Positions 8,641-22,400 of a DNA stretch of 64,000 nucleotides are shown here, one piece after another. The stretch spans positions 1,550,001 through 1,614,000 of the forward strand of contig JALIRH010000044.1 of NCBI GenBank assembly GCA_023055505.1. Reading direction: 5' to 3'. The notes beneath the pieces are model-generated. The model was given only the letters and a program-made list of their open reading frames with translations, did no database searches and had not been told where the DNA came from. The number at the start of each line of letters is the position of its first letter. The stretch's first letter is position 1. Origin of the DNA: Callipepla californica brunnescens (Eukaryota; Chordata; Aves; Galliformes; Odontophoridae). The position numbers and the translations under genes were made by a program.

Positions 8641-10825
8641 AGTACAAGAGAAAGTTTCAAAACAGAGCTGAAAACCTGAAATAAGATCCGACAACCGGTC
8701 AGAGCACGGTGAGCTCATTCAGCTCTACTTCCACTGATGGTTAATGGCATTTGAGCTTCATGAGATAGAAAACTGTAGTCCAGTACTGCCGGTGATGGTG
8801 AGTGCTTACTGCAGAGCCTTTGCTGACGGCGGAGCCTCAGCCTTACCCCGACTCAAGGGTTTTGCTGGCTCCAGGCCTTTATTTACATCAGGAAATCAAT
8901 TAATGTTTCTGAAAATTTTCAGGTAGTGTGCCCCAAGGGCAAAAGAACTTGACATGATTGTGAAAAAGACTCCTCACGGTAACTAAAGTGGCTCCACTCT
9001 ACAGCTCCGTTGTTCCAGAGCTATCGGCAAATGACTGCTGAGAACAAGCAAGCCATGCTGGGACTGTCATTTTGGAGTTATGCACATGAGTTACTGTTCA
9101 GTGGATAATTCCATTTGCATTGATGACTTTTGTTTTTCCCCTGATCACCAGGTACCCACCCACGTCATTCATTATTTCTAATGGGACTAATCAAGATGTG
9201 TTGTTTTTTTTTTTCCTACCAGACTAATACACAACCATGCCATAAAGACTTAATCATAAATAGAACAAATAGAAACTTGTTCTTTTCTGTATAAAAAGGT
9301 CCTGACACTAATCAGTTGGAGAGGCTGGGCTCATGCTTCTCCAGTTGGGGTAAGGACTTTTTCCCTCACTCCTTTGTCTCATTTATCTACTTGCATATTT
9401 ATTCATTCATTTTCCTGAACTGCTATTTAATATGTCAGAGGTGCCAGGACAATTCTGGAAACTGTTTCTCTAACTTGTTCACACTCTGTTCAGCTTTGTA
9501 GAAGCACAGCAGAGCAAGGATGTACATTAATGACTAAGAGCCTATCTGCTGACTTGATAGGAGACAGCAGTTATTACAATGTGAATGTGTGCACGCATGT
9601 TGGCCACATGCTTTAAAATAGATGCTTAAAAGAGTAGATTAAGCTGAGGGCATTGTCTGAGTACATTTCACCAAAAATGAAGGCAGAGGCAAAGCCAGTG
9701 GCTGTCTGGTGTCCGGTAAGAAACGAATGGGTGCTCACACACAGCTGAAAACACTGATGGTAAAGAGCTGTTCAACTTTGCTTTTTTTGATGCAGCTTTG
9801 TCAAATGCACTGGGACAAAGATTGAATGGGCATGGAAAACAAGCTGGGATCTTATCAGCCTTAGGGAAAGGGGCATGTCCAGAAGCAAGTAACTCAAGCT
9901 TATTAGAGGACTAATAGTCTCATCTGACAACACATAGATTTTAATATCCTTAAGGTTGTATTAGCAGGCTGTTGTTGCCTACTGAGACTCCAGACCTGCT
10001 ACAGCTGAGCAGAACATAATCTTAATGTACTTCTTGTAGGTTTTGCTTTTGAAAAAAGAGATCCTGTCTAAACTGAACGTACTGAAATAGAATCTTTCTC
10101 TCCTATCACCTAGATATGACCTCAGAGCATTCCCCCACTTGTCAATTTTTGTCATTGCTTTGAAAATCCATATGGAGAAACTCCTTAATTATAACTGTCT
10201 GTGCTCCATGCTCCTTGGCTGCGGCAGTGGGGCTTCCCATGAGCTCAGTGTGTCATCCTGGAAAGCACTCTGTCATTGCCTAGATGAGTATAAAAGCTGA
10301 GTTTTTAGAATGACTTAGCAAACACTTTTTAATATCTTATAGCATTTGATTTGTCCTATCTATGCAAGGCTTCATAACGTGACAGTCAAACCTCCTCAGT
10401 TAGTATCTTTAAAAACACAACTTTTATTCTAGTCTAGACGTACTGAAAGAAGGTGTTTGTTCTGGAGTACACCCACATGTGATTATGGCAGTTATACAAT
10501 GAGTCAGGACTGCTCACTACTATGCAGTTGATCTCAATGACTTACTGCAGATACCAGGATAAAGATCACAGGTTAAAAGGGGAAGAGGTAACTTTTACGT
10601 ACATCACTTCTTCCACTTCCCTTTCTGTATGAGAAGGAGCCCTCCTACCCAGCCCAAAGAACTACTCATCCACACATGGGGTTGGACAGAGCAGCTGACC
10701 CTTCCCACACCTGTGGTGCAGCAGAACACATTCTGCACATGGCTGGGTAGTTATGAAAGTGGCTCTGTAGGGACCCACCCTCTTGGTTCTGTCTCCAAAC
10801 TTCTTCACTTCTACCCTGAGATTGT
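8640..10825. other. Intergenic DNA, no gene recognised
   Basis: Unique-looking AT-rich DNA. The part around 8990-9310 is free of simple repeats and could be a conserved element. Open frames are short (96 codons or fewer) and resemble no known family. No transposon was recognised before the CR1 copy that follows. Confidence 0.6.
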
Positions 10826-11183
10826 TTAGTCTGAAGAAGAAGCCAAGGGGACACCTTTAAGCACTCTCTACAGACCCTTGAAAGGAGGTTATTGTGAGGT
10901 GGGGGTCCACATCTTCTCCCAGGTAACAGAGATAGGGTGACAGGTAACGGCCTCAAGTTGTGCCAGGGGAGGTTCAGGTTAGGAAATGTTTCTTCTCAGA
11001 AAGAGTGGTGGTACATTGGCACTGACTGCACAGGGATGTGGTGGAGTCACTCTCTGGAGGTGTTCAAGAATTGTGCGAATGTGGCACTGAGTGACATGGT
11101 CTAGAGTGGTCACAGGCATGGGTTGGTGGTTGGACTAGATGATCTTAGTGGTCTTTCCAACATTAATGATTCTATGATTCTAT
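10826..11183 (+). mobile_element. CR1 LINE fragment (5'-truncated)
   Basis: The sequence follows the avian CR1 3' end: a region like GAAAGGAGGTTATTGTGAGG, TCAAGTTGTGCCAGGGGAGG, then GGTTGGACTAGATGATCTTA and a tail of ATGATTCT repeats without poly(A). The upstream part corresponds to the decayed end of the reverse-transcriptase ORF with stops. CR1 copies are normally 5'-truncated like this one. The 5' boundary is approximate. Confidence 0.9.
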
Positions 11184-14100
11184 TATATAATGGTCTTTGA
11201 AGAAAGGGTTTGCACTAACCTGGTTTGTTTTGTCCAGTGGGTATCTGGGAATGTTGTGCCCAGGCAGATATGCTGGCACACTGAACAAATGTTGCCAGTT
11301 CTGGTATTATGGTTGGTTGGCCCTAGGCTTCTTGTCAGATTAGAAATTGAATTCATCTTGGCTGTGCCTGTGTCAATGCCAGTCAGGTGTGGGGAGGAGC
11401 TGTGCTGGGCTGGGAACAGAAGAGCTGCCCAAGAGGTGGATGAGGTCTGCTCCACAGCACTAGGCTCAGCTCTGATGCTGGCCCTGGGTGCTGACACAGC
11501 ATTTCTTTGTCACCAACACAACGCTTGGTGCCATAACATCCACCCCACACATGGTTTTAGGAGCATCCCACCCCCAGGGAAGCAGTCTGAAATAATCCAA
11601 CAAGAGCAGCAGAGCTGGCAGTGCTCAGGCAGGCTGCACCTCTCAGGGCTCCTATATCCACAGCCCTGCTTGTGAACTTGGGGTTGGACCCAGACCACAC
11701 CACTAAGCACTTTTGAAAATCTTGGTCAAAAAAAGCACCAGCCCTTCTCCAAGTGTAGTGTGTGGCAGCCCAAGTGTGCTCAGTTACAGAATCTTTTGCA
11801 AGACAGCAAAAGTGCCCTGTGCTTTAAGGAAACAATGCTTTGCACTCATGGTTGCGGCTGAGGACAGCAGTTTACACTAACTCATAAACTCATACCAACT
11901 CCAAAATGAGATTTCTTTATTGTAACATAGTCCTCAGAAGTGGTTTCTTGATAAAATTATTTTATATTCTTATGCAAATTTTTTTTAATGTAATACTTCT
12001 TTACGGTTGTTTCCAGAACTATCAGTTGCTTGATTCACTAACACAACCTGTACAGCTTTATTTTCTCTCTCTGTATAATCAATATATCTGGCACTGGAAA
12101 CTCAGGCATAAATCCTGATACTTTAAAAAGTAGAGTATTAAGTTATTTGTTGGTAGCACCAGTACAAATGTGGGATGAATAGTGTAGTTAAACAACAAGT
12201 GAATTAAGGCCTTATTCTTCCTTAGTTGCTTACGGAATCTGCATTACTACATACTTTCCATTATTTGCAAATTACACCAGACTAATTGAATAAACGCTTT
12301 AAAATGGGTACTGAACACTGGTTTAGAAGCACAGAGGAAGTGGTTTCTTAGACAACTGCTGCCCACATATTGATTTGATAACGGGGAGGTGGAGGGGAGA
12401 AGATGATTATGTTGATGTACAGAGCTGTTGATTGTTTAATTGAAGGTAAAATTTTTAGCTTCACTAGTCAATTACCCGATCTCATTAAGTCCTTAAGAAT
12501 CACTAAAATACCATTCTGGCTGAAGCAGCTGCACTTTGCTGTTTTATTGTCTGAAGCATTAGGAAAATCATTTGCTAATGGTGATTTACGAGTGTAAACA
12601 TGCGATATTTTTAACATCTGAACAAGCTTTCTCCATGTGAGAGATCTCAAATGACTAACATCTACCAGGTGAAGACAGGGAAGGACCTGAAATGCTCTTT
12701 TGTGGTTGCTTAAATGAACTGTAAACTTCTAAATATCCAAACCTTATCAACACAGTGGAAGATGGAAGAAAAATCTCTATTTCTTGACATTAATGCTTTT
12801 CAAGTATACATATCAGAAGGTTGGTGCTAGGCATAAAACAGAGGCTGTTGCAGGGATAAATGTAAACTAAGACCCTATTTGCCAGCTCTGTGGTGGGAAG
12901 AAGCCCTGTGCTGTGAAGGTGTTATAGGTACCAATGTGGTAACATCAGGTAGAGGTCATCTGGTGACTTTTGTGCAGCGAAGACTGCTTGTCCTGTGTTG
13001 GGCACTGTTAGTTTGAAAGCTGCACATAAGGATTTGTGTACAACTTTCCAGACTCTGTGTACAGCAGTGTGTGTAGCACTGACATATACTTTCTCATAAC
13101 TTATGCCATTTGACACATTTCCAAGCATCTTGTGAACAAGTTCTTCCAAGTTAATGGGTTTTTATTTTGTAGGATGACTGTCACAGAGGAGATAAATCAC
13201 TCAGGGCTTATATAGAAAGTGAGATCTGCTTTTCAAAGGCTACTTGGTAAGAGCTCTGCTTTGTGTTTTGATTTGGTTTGTTTGTTCATTTTGTGCTTAG
13301 GTGAGTTCATAGAAAGACAACTCCCTCCTCACATCATTCTTGCTAGCAATGTGACTCCAGGCACAAGAACCTGATGAACTCTCACAGTGATTTTGGCGTG
13401 CTTTCTTCTCAGTCTGAAGATGTTACAAATGGTTATGAATCATTCCAAAATTAGAGATTTAGCAGGAATTATTTCTTCTTTCCTTTTTCTCTCTTCTCTC
13501 CACAAAAGGACTATGATAGATATTAGAAGCTGATAACTACTTTAGAACAAGTTCAGTAAGGTGTGGGCTTCTCAAACATTTTGGGTATTCCCACTGCCAT
13601 ATGGTTTTGGTTCTATGCCTGTTTGTGTGTCACTTACAGTCTATCTGCAGTCAGAAATGACTGCTGATATATGAAGAAGAAACAAAAGAATGCAGCACTG
13701 ATGGGGAAAGGTGCTGGTACCCTGACCTGATAGCCTTCAAACTTCTTGGGAAATGGAATTAGTATCTTCCAGTAGTTGCCTAAAATAACTCTAAGTTTCC
13801 ATCTTTCAGTAGCCCCTGATCTACCTGTATGCCTGTTGCTTATTTTTTTAGATACCCTGTCGAATTGCAAAGTGTGAGGCAGAAGAAACCACCAGTGTTG
13901 TGTTCTGCAATTATATAAATTGGCAACTGGGTTCTGCACAAGGCCCCAGTATAACTTAGAAGATCTACACAATTCATGGGGAACCTTCCTTCAAGAGGTC
14001 GAGCCAGAGCAACTTGCTTTACCATTGCACTTTCTGGAATGATGCAAATTTGGTTATGATTTGTTTACAGTAACAGTCATACCATTTCTAACACCGTTTT

Positions 14101-14876
14101 CACGGTATTCCTTGGTGATAGTGGCTATCAGTATTTGATTGATCTCCAGCTTTCCCAGTGAAAAACTGGGCCTGGAAGCACTCTGCAAGCAGAGCTGTGT
14201 GATGGGAAGCCCTGCACAGGGAAGCTCTGGGAACAGCCAGCTCAGGAAAGTGCCGAGGGCCAAACACATGCAGAGTTCTTCTATACTATGATTCTGCTTT
14301 AAGTCTTTGTGGTTTTGAGATTAGATACTGTGGAAACAGAATAAAAGCAGCTATCCACCAAAAAAGTGAGCTGTATCTGACTATCACTTGTGTGCACAGC
14401 TGCCCTCCCCGAAGGACACGTGAGTGGCAAGGGCTGCCTCTGCTGTCTGTGAGCACATTGCAAGGTGCTCACAGGCAGTGGAGTTCATAGAGCTTCTGAA
14501 ACATCTCCTAGCCTGCACCTGATGGATATGTACTAATATATGTCTGTGCATCTAAAAGAATCCTTTGTAGAGAAGGATGGTGGGGAGAAAAGGTGTGGAG
14601 TCAGGGTGCAATATTCTTGACTATAAAAAATTAATTCTGAAGTCCGTCTTTTTAAGCTCTCTTAAGTTTTGTATTTTATCTCTTTCTCCCTGTTGGTTTA
14701 TAGCATGAGAATCTGATTCTCCAGTACTCTGAGGTATACCAGATGCCCCAGGATCTATCTACTCTTGATTTTCATGGCAGAGTTAGCTGGAAGTGTCAGC
14801 CTACAGGTACTATTTCTTGAACCAATGTATCGACACATTGCCCAAAATGAAGGTGGTAGGTGTCTGCTTATTTTGT
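11184..14876. other. Intergenic DNA, no gene recognised
   Basis: Mostly unique AT-rich sequence. A block at about 12180-12620 with ACTAATTGAATAAAC, TTGATTTGATAACGG and GTGTAAACATG (homeodomain-, GATA- and forkhead-like sites) resembles a conserved non-coding element. The longest open frame (161 codons at 11190-11675) has no recognisable family, domain or splice context. Confidence 0.55.
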
Positions 14877-14884
14877 TTTGTTCC

Positions 14885-14932
14885 ATTTCATTTCATTTCA
14901 GGTCATTTCATTTCATTTCATTTCAGGTCATA
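14885..14932. repeat. Nested (CATTT)n pentanucleotide repeat
   Basis: Two blocks of CATTT units, three and four copies, each end in CAGGT, giving adjacent higher-order units of about 20 and 25 bases. The array sits about 25 bases before a CR1 fragment. Confidence 0.88.
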
Positions 14933-14957
14933 TTGCCTTACACAGCCATAGATTTTG

Positions 14958-15262
14958 TAGAATAGAATAGAACCAATCAGGTTGGAAAAGACTACTAAGA
15001 TCACTAAGTCTAAATATCAATTCCCCCCCACCCCAACTCCATGCCCACTGACGATGTTCATCAGTGACACATCTACCCCTTTTTTGAACTCCGGGATGGT
15101 GACTCCACCACCTTCCTGGGCAGCCTGTGCCAGTGCACTGCCACTCCCTTTCTGAGAAGAACTGTTTCCTAAAATCCAATCTGAACTTCCCCTGGTGCAA
15201 CTGGAGGACATTATCCCTCATACTATTGCTGTCACCTGACCCCCTCCTTGTCACAAACTCCT
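14958..15262 (-). mobile_element. CR1 LINE fragment (reverse strand)
   Basis: Reading the + strand, AATAGAATAG then CAGGTTGGAAAAGACTACTA and later GACTCCACCACCTTCCTGGG are the reverse complement of the CR1 3' end. The element is therefore on the - strand with its tail at 14958. It is truncated and diverged, with an internal deletion near 15235. An open frame of 129 codons on the - strand here comes from the decayed CR1 coding end. Confidence 0.9.
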
Positions 15263-15600
15263 TGCCCTTAATTTCTCTAAAATGTTCTCTAGAAAGAGAG
15301 TAATTATTTTGTAGCATATGTCAAACTGCAGCAAGAGTTTGACTGTTACAGTACTTGATGATAAAACACATTAACCAATTACTGCTTCACAAGAATCGGT
15401 TCATACGTAGTGCCATGAATATAAAGCATTAGGAATGGAGATATTTCAGTAATTCTTGAGGATAAGCTGCCTTCTATTTCTAGATATGGATAGGTAATAA
15501 AATACCCGATAAATTTACATAATTTTAAAATCAGGATTTCCTCATGCCCATTCAAGTTAGTAATATATGACACAAAAACAGCAAAGTGTTTCATTTTATC
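15263..15600. other. Intergenic AT-rich DNA
   Basis: No gene, repeat family or clear motif cluster was recognised. Confidence 0.5.
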
Positions 15601-16420
15601 TTGGCAGCAATCTTTTCTCTAATTAGGTACATCTTATTCCCAAGACAATAATCTTTCTTGCAACCCTTTTAATATGATCTCTTACAAATATTGAAGCTTT
15701 TAATAGTACTGCTGTATAATGCTTATATTACCTAGTCAGAGTTTACTGTGAATCTATTAATGAATCTATTAATGTCTTGCGTTTAATTCATAATGATACT
15801 AAAATTAAATTAGCAATGTGCTCTCCTACAGTGTCTGTCTCCACAGCTAGAAGACTGTTTATACAAGCAATCAGGGAAGTTAGCTGTTCACTGGCAGGGC
15901 AAGTGTCTGCAAATACTCTCTGCAATAACATGTTAGCTACTGCAAATGGAGAAATATGAATTAAGCATATAGATTTTGCACTTGTTTCCCTTGTGCCTCC
16001 CCCCTTTCCTTGTCATGTTTGCTAATACATTTGTAATGTCAGAAATGGCTCCGAATGCAGAGCATTAATTAGACGTGGGAACTGGAGCATAAAATGACAT
16101 CTACATTTTATCCTTTTTAATCAAGAGGAAATGCTCTAATGTTGGATTTAGATTTAATGCAAAACTAAATATTTGACTCAATATATATTATGTCAGTAGA
16201 TTAGCTGGTATTTATCACAGTTTCCAAAAGCAGGGCTTTAATGCCTCATTTGACATGATTTTGTCAGTCCCTGGCAGAAGGCTGATAAACCACCCATTTG
16301 TGCCATTACAGCTGTCTCTTATAGCACTGTGCTGCTATGGAGAGGGGTCAGTTGTCATTTCCTTAAAACCTTTGTTTTTCATCATTTTATAATAGGTTGA
16401 TCATTAAAGTTCATTTGGCT
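15600..16420. promoter_or_regulatory. Candidate conserved non-coding element
   Basis: About 800 bases of repeat-free sequence hold clustered homeodomain-type cores. There is a tandem 12-base duplication AATCTATTAATG (15751-15762, 15763-15774), GCATTAATTAGACG near 16061, TTTTTAATCAAG near 16115 and GGGCTTTAATGCC near 16233. The balanced texture resembles enhancers around developmental genes. Assignment to HHEX or a neighbour is inferred. Confidence 0.35.
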
Positions 16421-19400
16421 GTATTGTAGTAGATAAGTTCCAGACTATAAATCAGGTTTTGATGGTACAAAAATAACTTAAATTGACTAGGTGGCCAGAA
16501 ATTATCTAACTGCTACTCCATTATCAAGGGAGCTGAAGCTGGAGTCAAAGCTATGGCTAGAACTCCACTTCTTCCCTTGCTTACCATTCTTTCTCCATGC
16601 TCATGTACTTGTTTTTGTTTGTTTATTTTGCAAAGAAGTAGCAAAAAGCCCACAACATTTTCAGCAAAAATAGACAAATTCTGAATTATATGGCCTCTGC
16701 TCATGAAATAAGCTGGTTCCAGAGGATTGTCTAGCTCAGAAACCCCCTCCAGGTTTGTGCTGTAATGCAGGTGAGGTTCTGGGAACGAGCAGCTCATTGC
16801 TCGACCTACTACAGGAGCTGCAGCACTGTAGGGAGAGCTGCGAAAACCTGAGGAGGGGAAAGAAGAACCCGGGGGTTTCCATTTCTTCTGAGTATCTTTT
16901 GTTTTGTCAAACTCTGCTTGCAGAAAGCTTGACTAGTTTAATCAGAATTGGTAAAAACTGTAATAAAAAGCCAACTGCAACATGAGCAAGAAGTGCTACT
17001 CTGATGCCCAGTGTTCTGTCACTGATCTGCTCTGGGAGATGAAGGATTTACTACAGCATTAATTGAAAAAATGATGGCTATTTACTGAATTAGTTGTGTA
17101 ATGGCCGCAGTGTGGCAACTCTGTTAGAAATAAGAAATGGGTGTGTATTTAGGAAGCACGCTTTATGATTACCTAAATGAAATGAATTGCAGACTTTCAG
17201 ATCAGGTCTGAACTTTGTCCTTTCCCCAGAACTATAAGGACAATCAGTCCACTGACATGGAAAAGGCAGAGCTCATTCTGATAATTTTTGTATAGTTGCT
17301 CCCATGGAAGCCAGTGCCTGCACCACTGTAAGATGAGCATCCTGCTTTAGTGCCTGACTTTTGGTAGAGAAAGTACATGATGAAAACAGCTGCTTAGGAG
17401 ATTGAAAATGCTTTTTATGTCACAGGTATAATGACCCCTTTCCCTTATAAAACAAAATAAAAAACAGTTCCAACCCAGACAGCTTATATTCTGTCAAGAT
17501 GTCTCAAAGCTGAGGATACAACATTTTTTAAAACTTCAGTTGCCACATGTCTCTGCACCTTGGTGTCAGCATCTGCCCACCACTGCCCTTAGGAGCAATA
17601 ATCTTCAGCTGCATCCGGCAACTATTTCAGCTACAGGCTTTAATTTCTCCTCCTGCTTCAGGAAGAGTAAATGATGGGCAAAGAAACCAATTTCCCCATT
17701 AAGCCCCACTAGAAGGTGGGAGGAGAGTCAGACATATTTGTGCCTTCTTGCAGTCCACCCACTCCTTCCTTCCCTGGGCCCGGCCTTCCGCCCACCACGC
17801 TGTCCCCAGGGGCACAGAGTCTCTGCCCTTGGTGTATGTGATGGCAGCAATGAGGTGGCAACAAGCACTCCTTCCTGTAGGGCCTGGCAGGGGATGAAGA
17901 TGTCTTCTGGGGGTCAGCCCTGGAGGAAAAGGGGGCACCTGTCTTCTAAATGCTGTAAGAAGAACTTTCCTCCTGCCTGTACCAGGTTGTGCAGTGTGTG
18001 TTTGACAAGATGATCTGGCTCTGTCATTCCTGTGCCCCAGGTCTACCAGGTGGTGCTACCACTTCTCTAATACAGCTTAATTTTCTGAGCTGCTGTCAAG
18101 GCAAAAATAGCTGTGTAGTGGGATGAAGTTAGAACTTCTGCTATCATGACATCCTCATGAGAACCTGCTGAGCCCGTGGGACCAGTGGTACAGCATCTTT
18201 CCTTTGCTGAACTGCTGTGAAGTCAACATTTGAGGACTCATCAGTGCCAGTCAGCAGAAGCCTCTGAGCTCATGGTTCAGCTCTTTACTCACATGAAAGT
18301 CCTGACACCTTTGATTCAGTACTTCTGTTTTTTCAGGATGATACCAAAGCAAAGTCTTGTGATATCACTGTCTCAGCAACTTTCATGTGTGAGGTTGACA
18401 CACAGAGTTGCCTTTCTGGCATCTGTTTACTCAGTGGAAAGTGAGCAGAGACACAGACCTGCCCCTGGGTGCCACAGAGAGGTGTCGCCAACTCCACATA
18501 TTGCATTGTTTATTGCACCAGGTTGTATGTTTTGTTTCCATTCATTGTCAGACTCAACCCAGTTCAGATGAGATGGATAACTACATTAAACAGTAGCCTG
18601 AAATGGGAAGATATTGTGGTCTTTAACCCATTATGAAACACTAGTACTGACAATTTTGCACAGGTTTAAAATTAGAGAGCACTGCTCACTGCCATGTACC
18701 CTAAAGATCCAAACTGCTAACTAAGCAGTGCGGGTGAAATATGATTATCCAATAATTTCTTCTTGTTCCAGCACAGAGAAAGAAAAAACTGAACTTAATA
18801 AAGTTACAAGCCCCCAAATTTCTTAGAAATCGCAGTCTGAATTCTGCCTCAGGAAATGACAAGCCTAGTACTCACCTACCATGAACAAAAATAAGAAACA
18901 CCTGTTATCTTGTTGTTCTTACTTGATTTACTTCCTCTGGCCCACTTTGTTTCCTTGCTTTCATTTTGTAGACCTGAGATGAGCAGGAGTGAGGTCTTCG
19001 TTGTTTTTATAATGTTTAAGATTAAAGAAATAGGTAAGTGTAAGAAGTTGTAAGAAACTGATTTGATTTGCTTAGTTTTTAGCCATTGTTTTGATTTATT
19101 TTTGTTCTCTTCCTTTGTCACCTACCATAGTAGGTATCTGCTGCTTTTGGTAATATGTCCACTTTTATTTCTCAGGTTACTGTTGTCTTATAGGAATACA
19201 AAGCCTAGTCACTTAAGGAAATAACTTATTTTAATTTAAAAATATAAGTAACAACAACAATAAAATCAAAACTCTTATTTTTATGTCAGAAACTTTTTTT
19301 TTTTTTTTTAATGCTTGTGTCGAACCAGATTACATAGAATCCCTTTAATTTGGAAAATCAAAGCCTTGTGCAACTGAATGTGTTCCAGCTGGCAGAAACA

Positions 19401-22400
19401 TCAGCTTCTTGTCTTGAAAAATCTATTAAAGATTATGAAACAAAAAAGGGTAAAGTTATGTCCAGTACTCATCTTGGTACTTTGAAAAATAATTCAACAT
19501 CAAATTTAAAATGAGTAACACTTCCTGTTAGGACACAACTGGCTTAAGTAAAATGGAGCTAGCATTTATCTATTTTTCTTTCTGCTTCTGGTGGATAAAG
19601 CCCAACACTTAATTTGACTGCTTCTTTTCTTTTTCCTCTCAAAGAGAATATTAAACATTTTCTAGTGGTACTTCTTGTGGTCATTTAAAAGTCACCATAT
19701 AAGTGCGCAAAACTATGTGTCCTCTAGGCAACAAGAACAAAAGCTTCTATACGTGCTAAATATTGTTTCATTCAGGAAGTTATTCTTATGTGTATGTTTC
19801 CACAACTATTATCAGTAGAACTGAAGGGTAGCAGCAATATCCACAAGTTGTCTGATTTCCTTCCCGTACTATCAAAGATTGAAACAACAAAGATGAAAAC
19901 ATTGGGGGAAATGCCTGTAACGATGACATAAATGGCTTTCCAACAAACATTTAAGGAAGTTGCCTTTAGTATTTTGTTTATAGTACGCAGGAGGCACTCC
20001 TGCCTGAAGCAGTTGCGTTTGTTGGATCTTTTAAGCATTCCCCATGCCTGCCCTGAGAATGCTCTTCAGAGGGTTATGTTTTGGTGTCTGTAATGGTAAT
20101 GTGAAGCTTCTCAGTTGTTTTTGGGATGTTTCTTCTGAATTTGCGCAAATGCACCTGAAATTAGGTTAGAAGAAATGCCTGTAAAAATTCCACTTTGACT
20201 AGCTCAGGAAAGTTCAGAGGATAAAAAATTACTCCTCTTAGAGAGTGTTTTCATTTTACAGTGTTTTGTCATTTATACAGATTCTGGCATGACCTTTCTT
20301 GATGTTCGCTAGCACATGTTGAGTTATACCTGTGCTCGGATACATGCAGCAGGCAGCTTAATGAAAGAGCTGCTGCAAAGCCCTGTGATGAGCTGTTGGA
20401 GCCCTAGTTTATAGCTCCTGTTCCTGCCTAGGAAGAACCCTCTAAATATGTCTATTTTGTAATGGAAGCACATGCCTGGCAAATGGCTTTAACGCTGCTC
20501 AACCTTTTGTGACCTTATTTTGTTTAATGTCACAAATTGGTTTAGTACATGTCCTGGCACAGGAATGGAGAGGAAGCAGTTGGCAAGGCAGCTGGTTGGG
20601 AAAGACTTAAAAAGTGGACATCAGGTGCTTCCTTGATTAGGATCTCCAGACTGATGTTCCCCCAGGGTCTGAGAAGCACTGAAGGAATGAACTGATATCT
20701 TCTCAGGACATCTTTCTCTTCTGTAGAGCTTTTGTGCCACCCAGTTCCCTCTCCCAGGCTTCTGCTAACGGATAACAACTGACTGCAGAGCTCCATGCCA
20801 CAGAGATCCTTTGCATCAGCTGAGCAGAAGCCTTGGTGCAAGGCTCCTCCAGAGCCCACAGGCCTGACCTGTGGCAGCTGCTATTGCCAAGGCATTTCCT
20901 CACAGAGAGCCTCTCGGCTTCCTGGCTCAATGAAACAGCTCCTCTATTCGTGGTTAGAAGCCCTTCTGGGGAGGGGAAGAAGAAAAAGCCTTTGCACATA
21001 ATTGGCTGGATAGTTAGCAAGGCCAGATATCTGGGATATCTTCTGGCTCCCAAGTGCTCATACTGGGGTAGGCCAGCCTGCTCACGCACAGCAAACAGTA
21101 ACTGCCAGGGAAATTAAATCACTTGATTAAATCACCAGCATAAGGGGAAGGAGCTGGACACCAGCTTCTAGATTTAGAAGCTTCAGTTCTTCCTGAGTCT
21201 CTCCTGTACCAAGTCATCATTTATTTATTTATTTTAAGTGATCAGTACAGACCACCTAAGGCCTGAAGGAATGAAACATGGTTCATTTGTAGCTTGCTAC
21301 AGGAGAGTTTGGACCTTTTTAATGTTAAGTATACTTGCATTGCAACTAGAAATTTTGAAGACGTGAAAACAGAATTTACTACAGTCTAGGTTAAGATGAT
21401 TTCTCTAACTAAGAAATGAATGCTTTATAAACATTATTTTTAATGCATAAGACCGATGAAAATGAGTCAGTACACACCAAATTTTACTTGGTGAACCAGT
21501 GTGCTCATCAGGTCTTGCAGTCTTTCAACGGCTCATGTTAACTCTTCTATCTTCATGGTTTCAAGGGCAGAGGCTGCTTGTCCATTTGTTGTAGAGGAGA
21601 CTAAAAAAAAACGCAAGATAAAAATACTTAACAGCCAACTAGTATCTGCAGTGAAAACAGGTGAGGTATGAATATCCATTGCCCCACAGCTTGTGTCACC
21701 ATTTGTGTCAATCCAAAGTGTTGTAAAGGAATGTCAGAGTTAGGAACCAGTTTAAATTGTGTTAATCTGTTTTCTAATACTCTATGGAGAAAGCAGTGCT
21801 CTACATTTGTGTATAAAGCTCAAAGGAATGCCAGAGTCTACTGGCTTCATACAAGCTCTGAAGAAGGGAAAAAAGATCACTTTACCCTTACATGATGTGT
21901 TGGTTTTGAAGTAGAATAAAGTAAAATCCCTTTTCCTCTTCCTTCTCCAATAGTATTAGTTTGGTAGTATTCTTTTTTTCCCTCTTAGCTGGGAGGGATT
22001 AATTTGACTTTTTTTTTTTTTAACCTTTTAAAACTTTGTTTTAACCTTAACGATAGCCATATGGGGTGATACATATTCTATGACTTGCTGAAGCATCACA
22101 CAATAGCTGGTGGCTCCCTCCAAAATCTCATGACCAGCAAAATCTTGTGCAAGCTCATGCACATTTGAGAACCTGTTGTTAAAATCTGTTGGTTTCATGT
22201 CCACGTCTAATTCCTATCCTGTGTCTTTCCTGAGTTGCCTTCCCTCTGTTGCTGCCATGTTCCCTCTGGGCTTTCTGGTCGCCAGACACTGTGGGATGTG
22301 CTGTTCAGTGCAGCTGTGCAATTGCTGGTGTGGTGACACAGCTGCTCATTTGCCTAACTCACTAGCAAATACTCTGGGGGGCATTTCTTAACGTTCCGCA

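Noticed and set aside
11190..11675. 161-codon frame after the CR1 fragment
   Set aside because: No family or domain recognised; an opposing frame overlaps it on the other strand. Its start abuts the CR1 tail.
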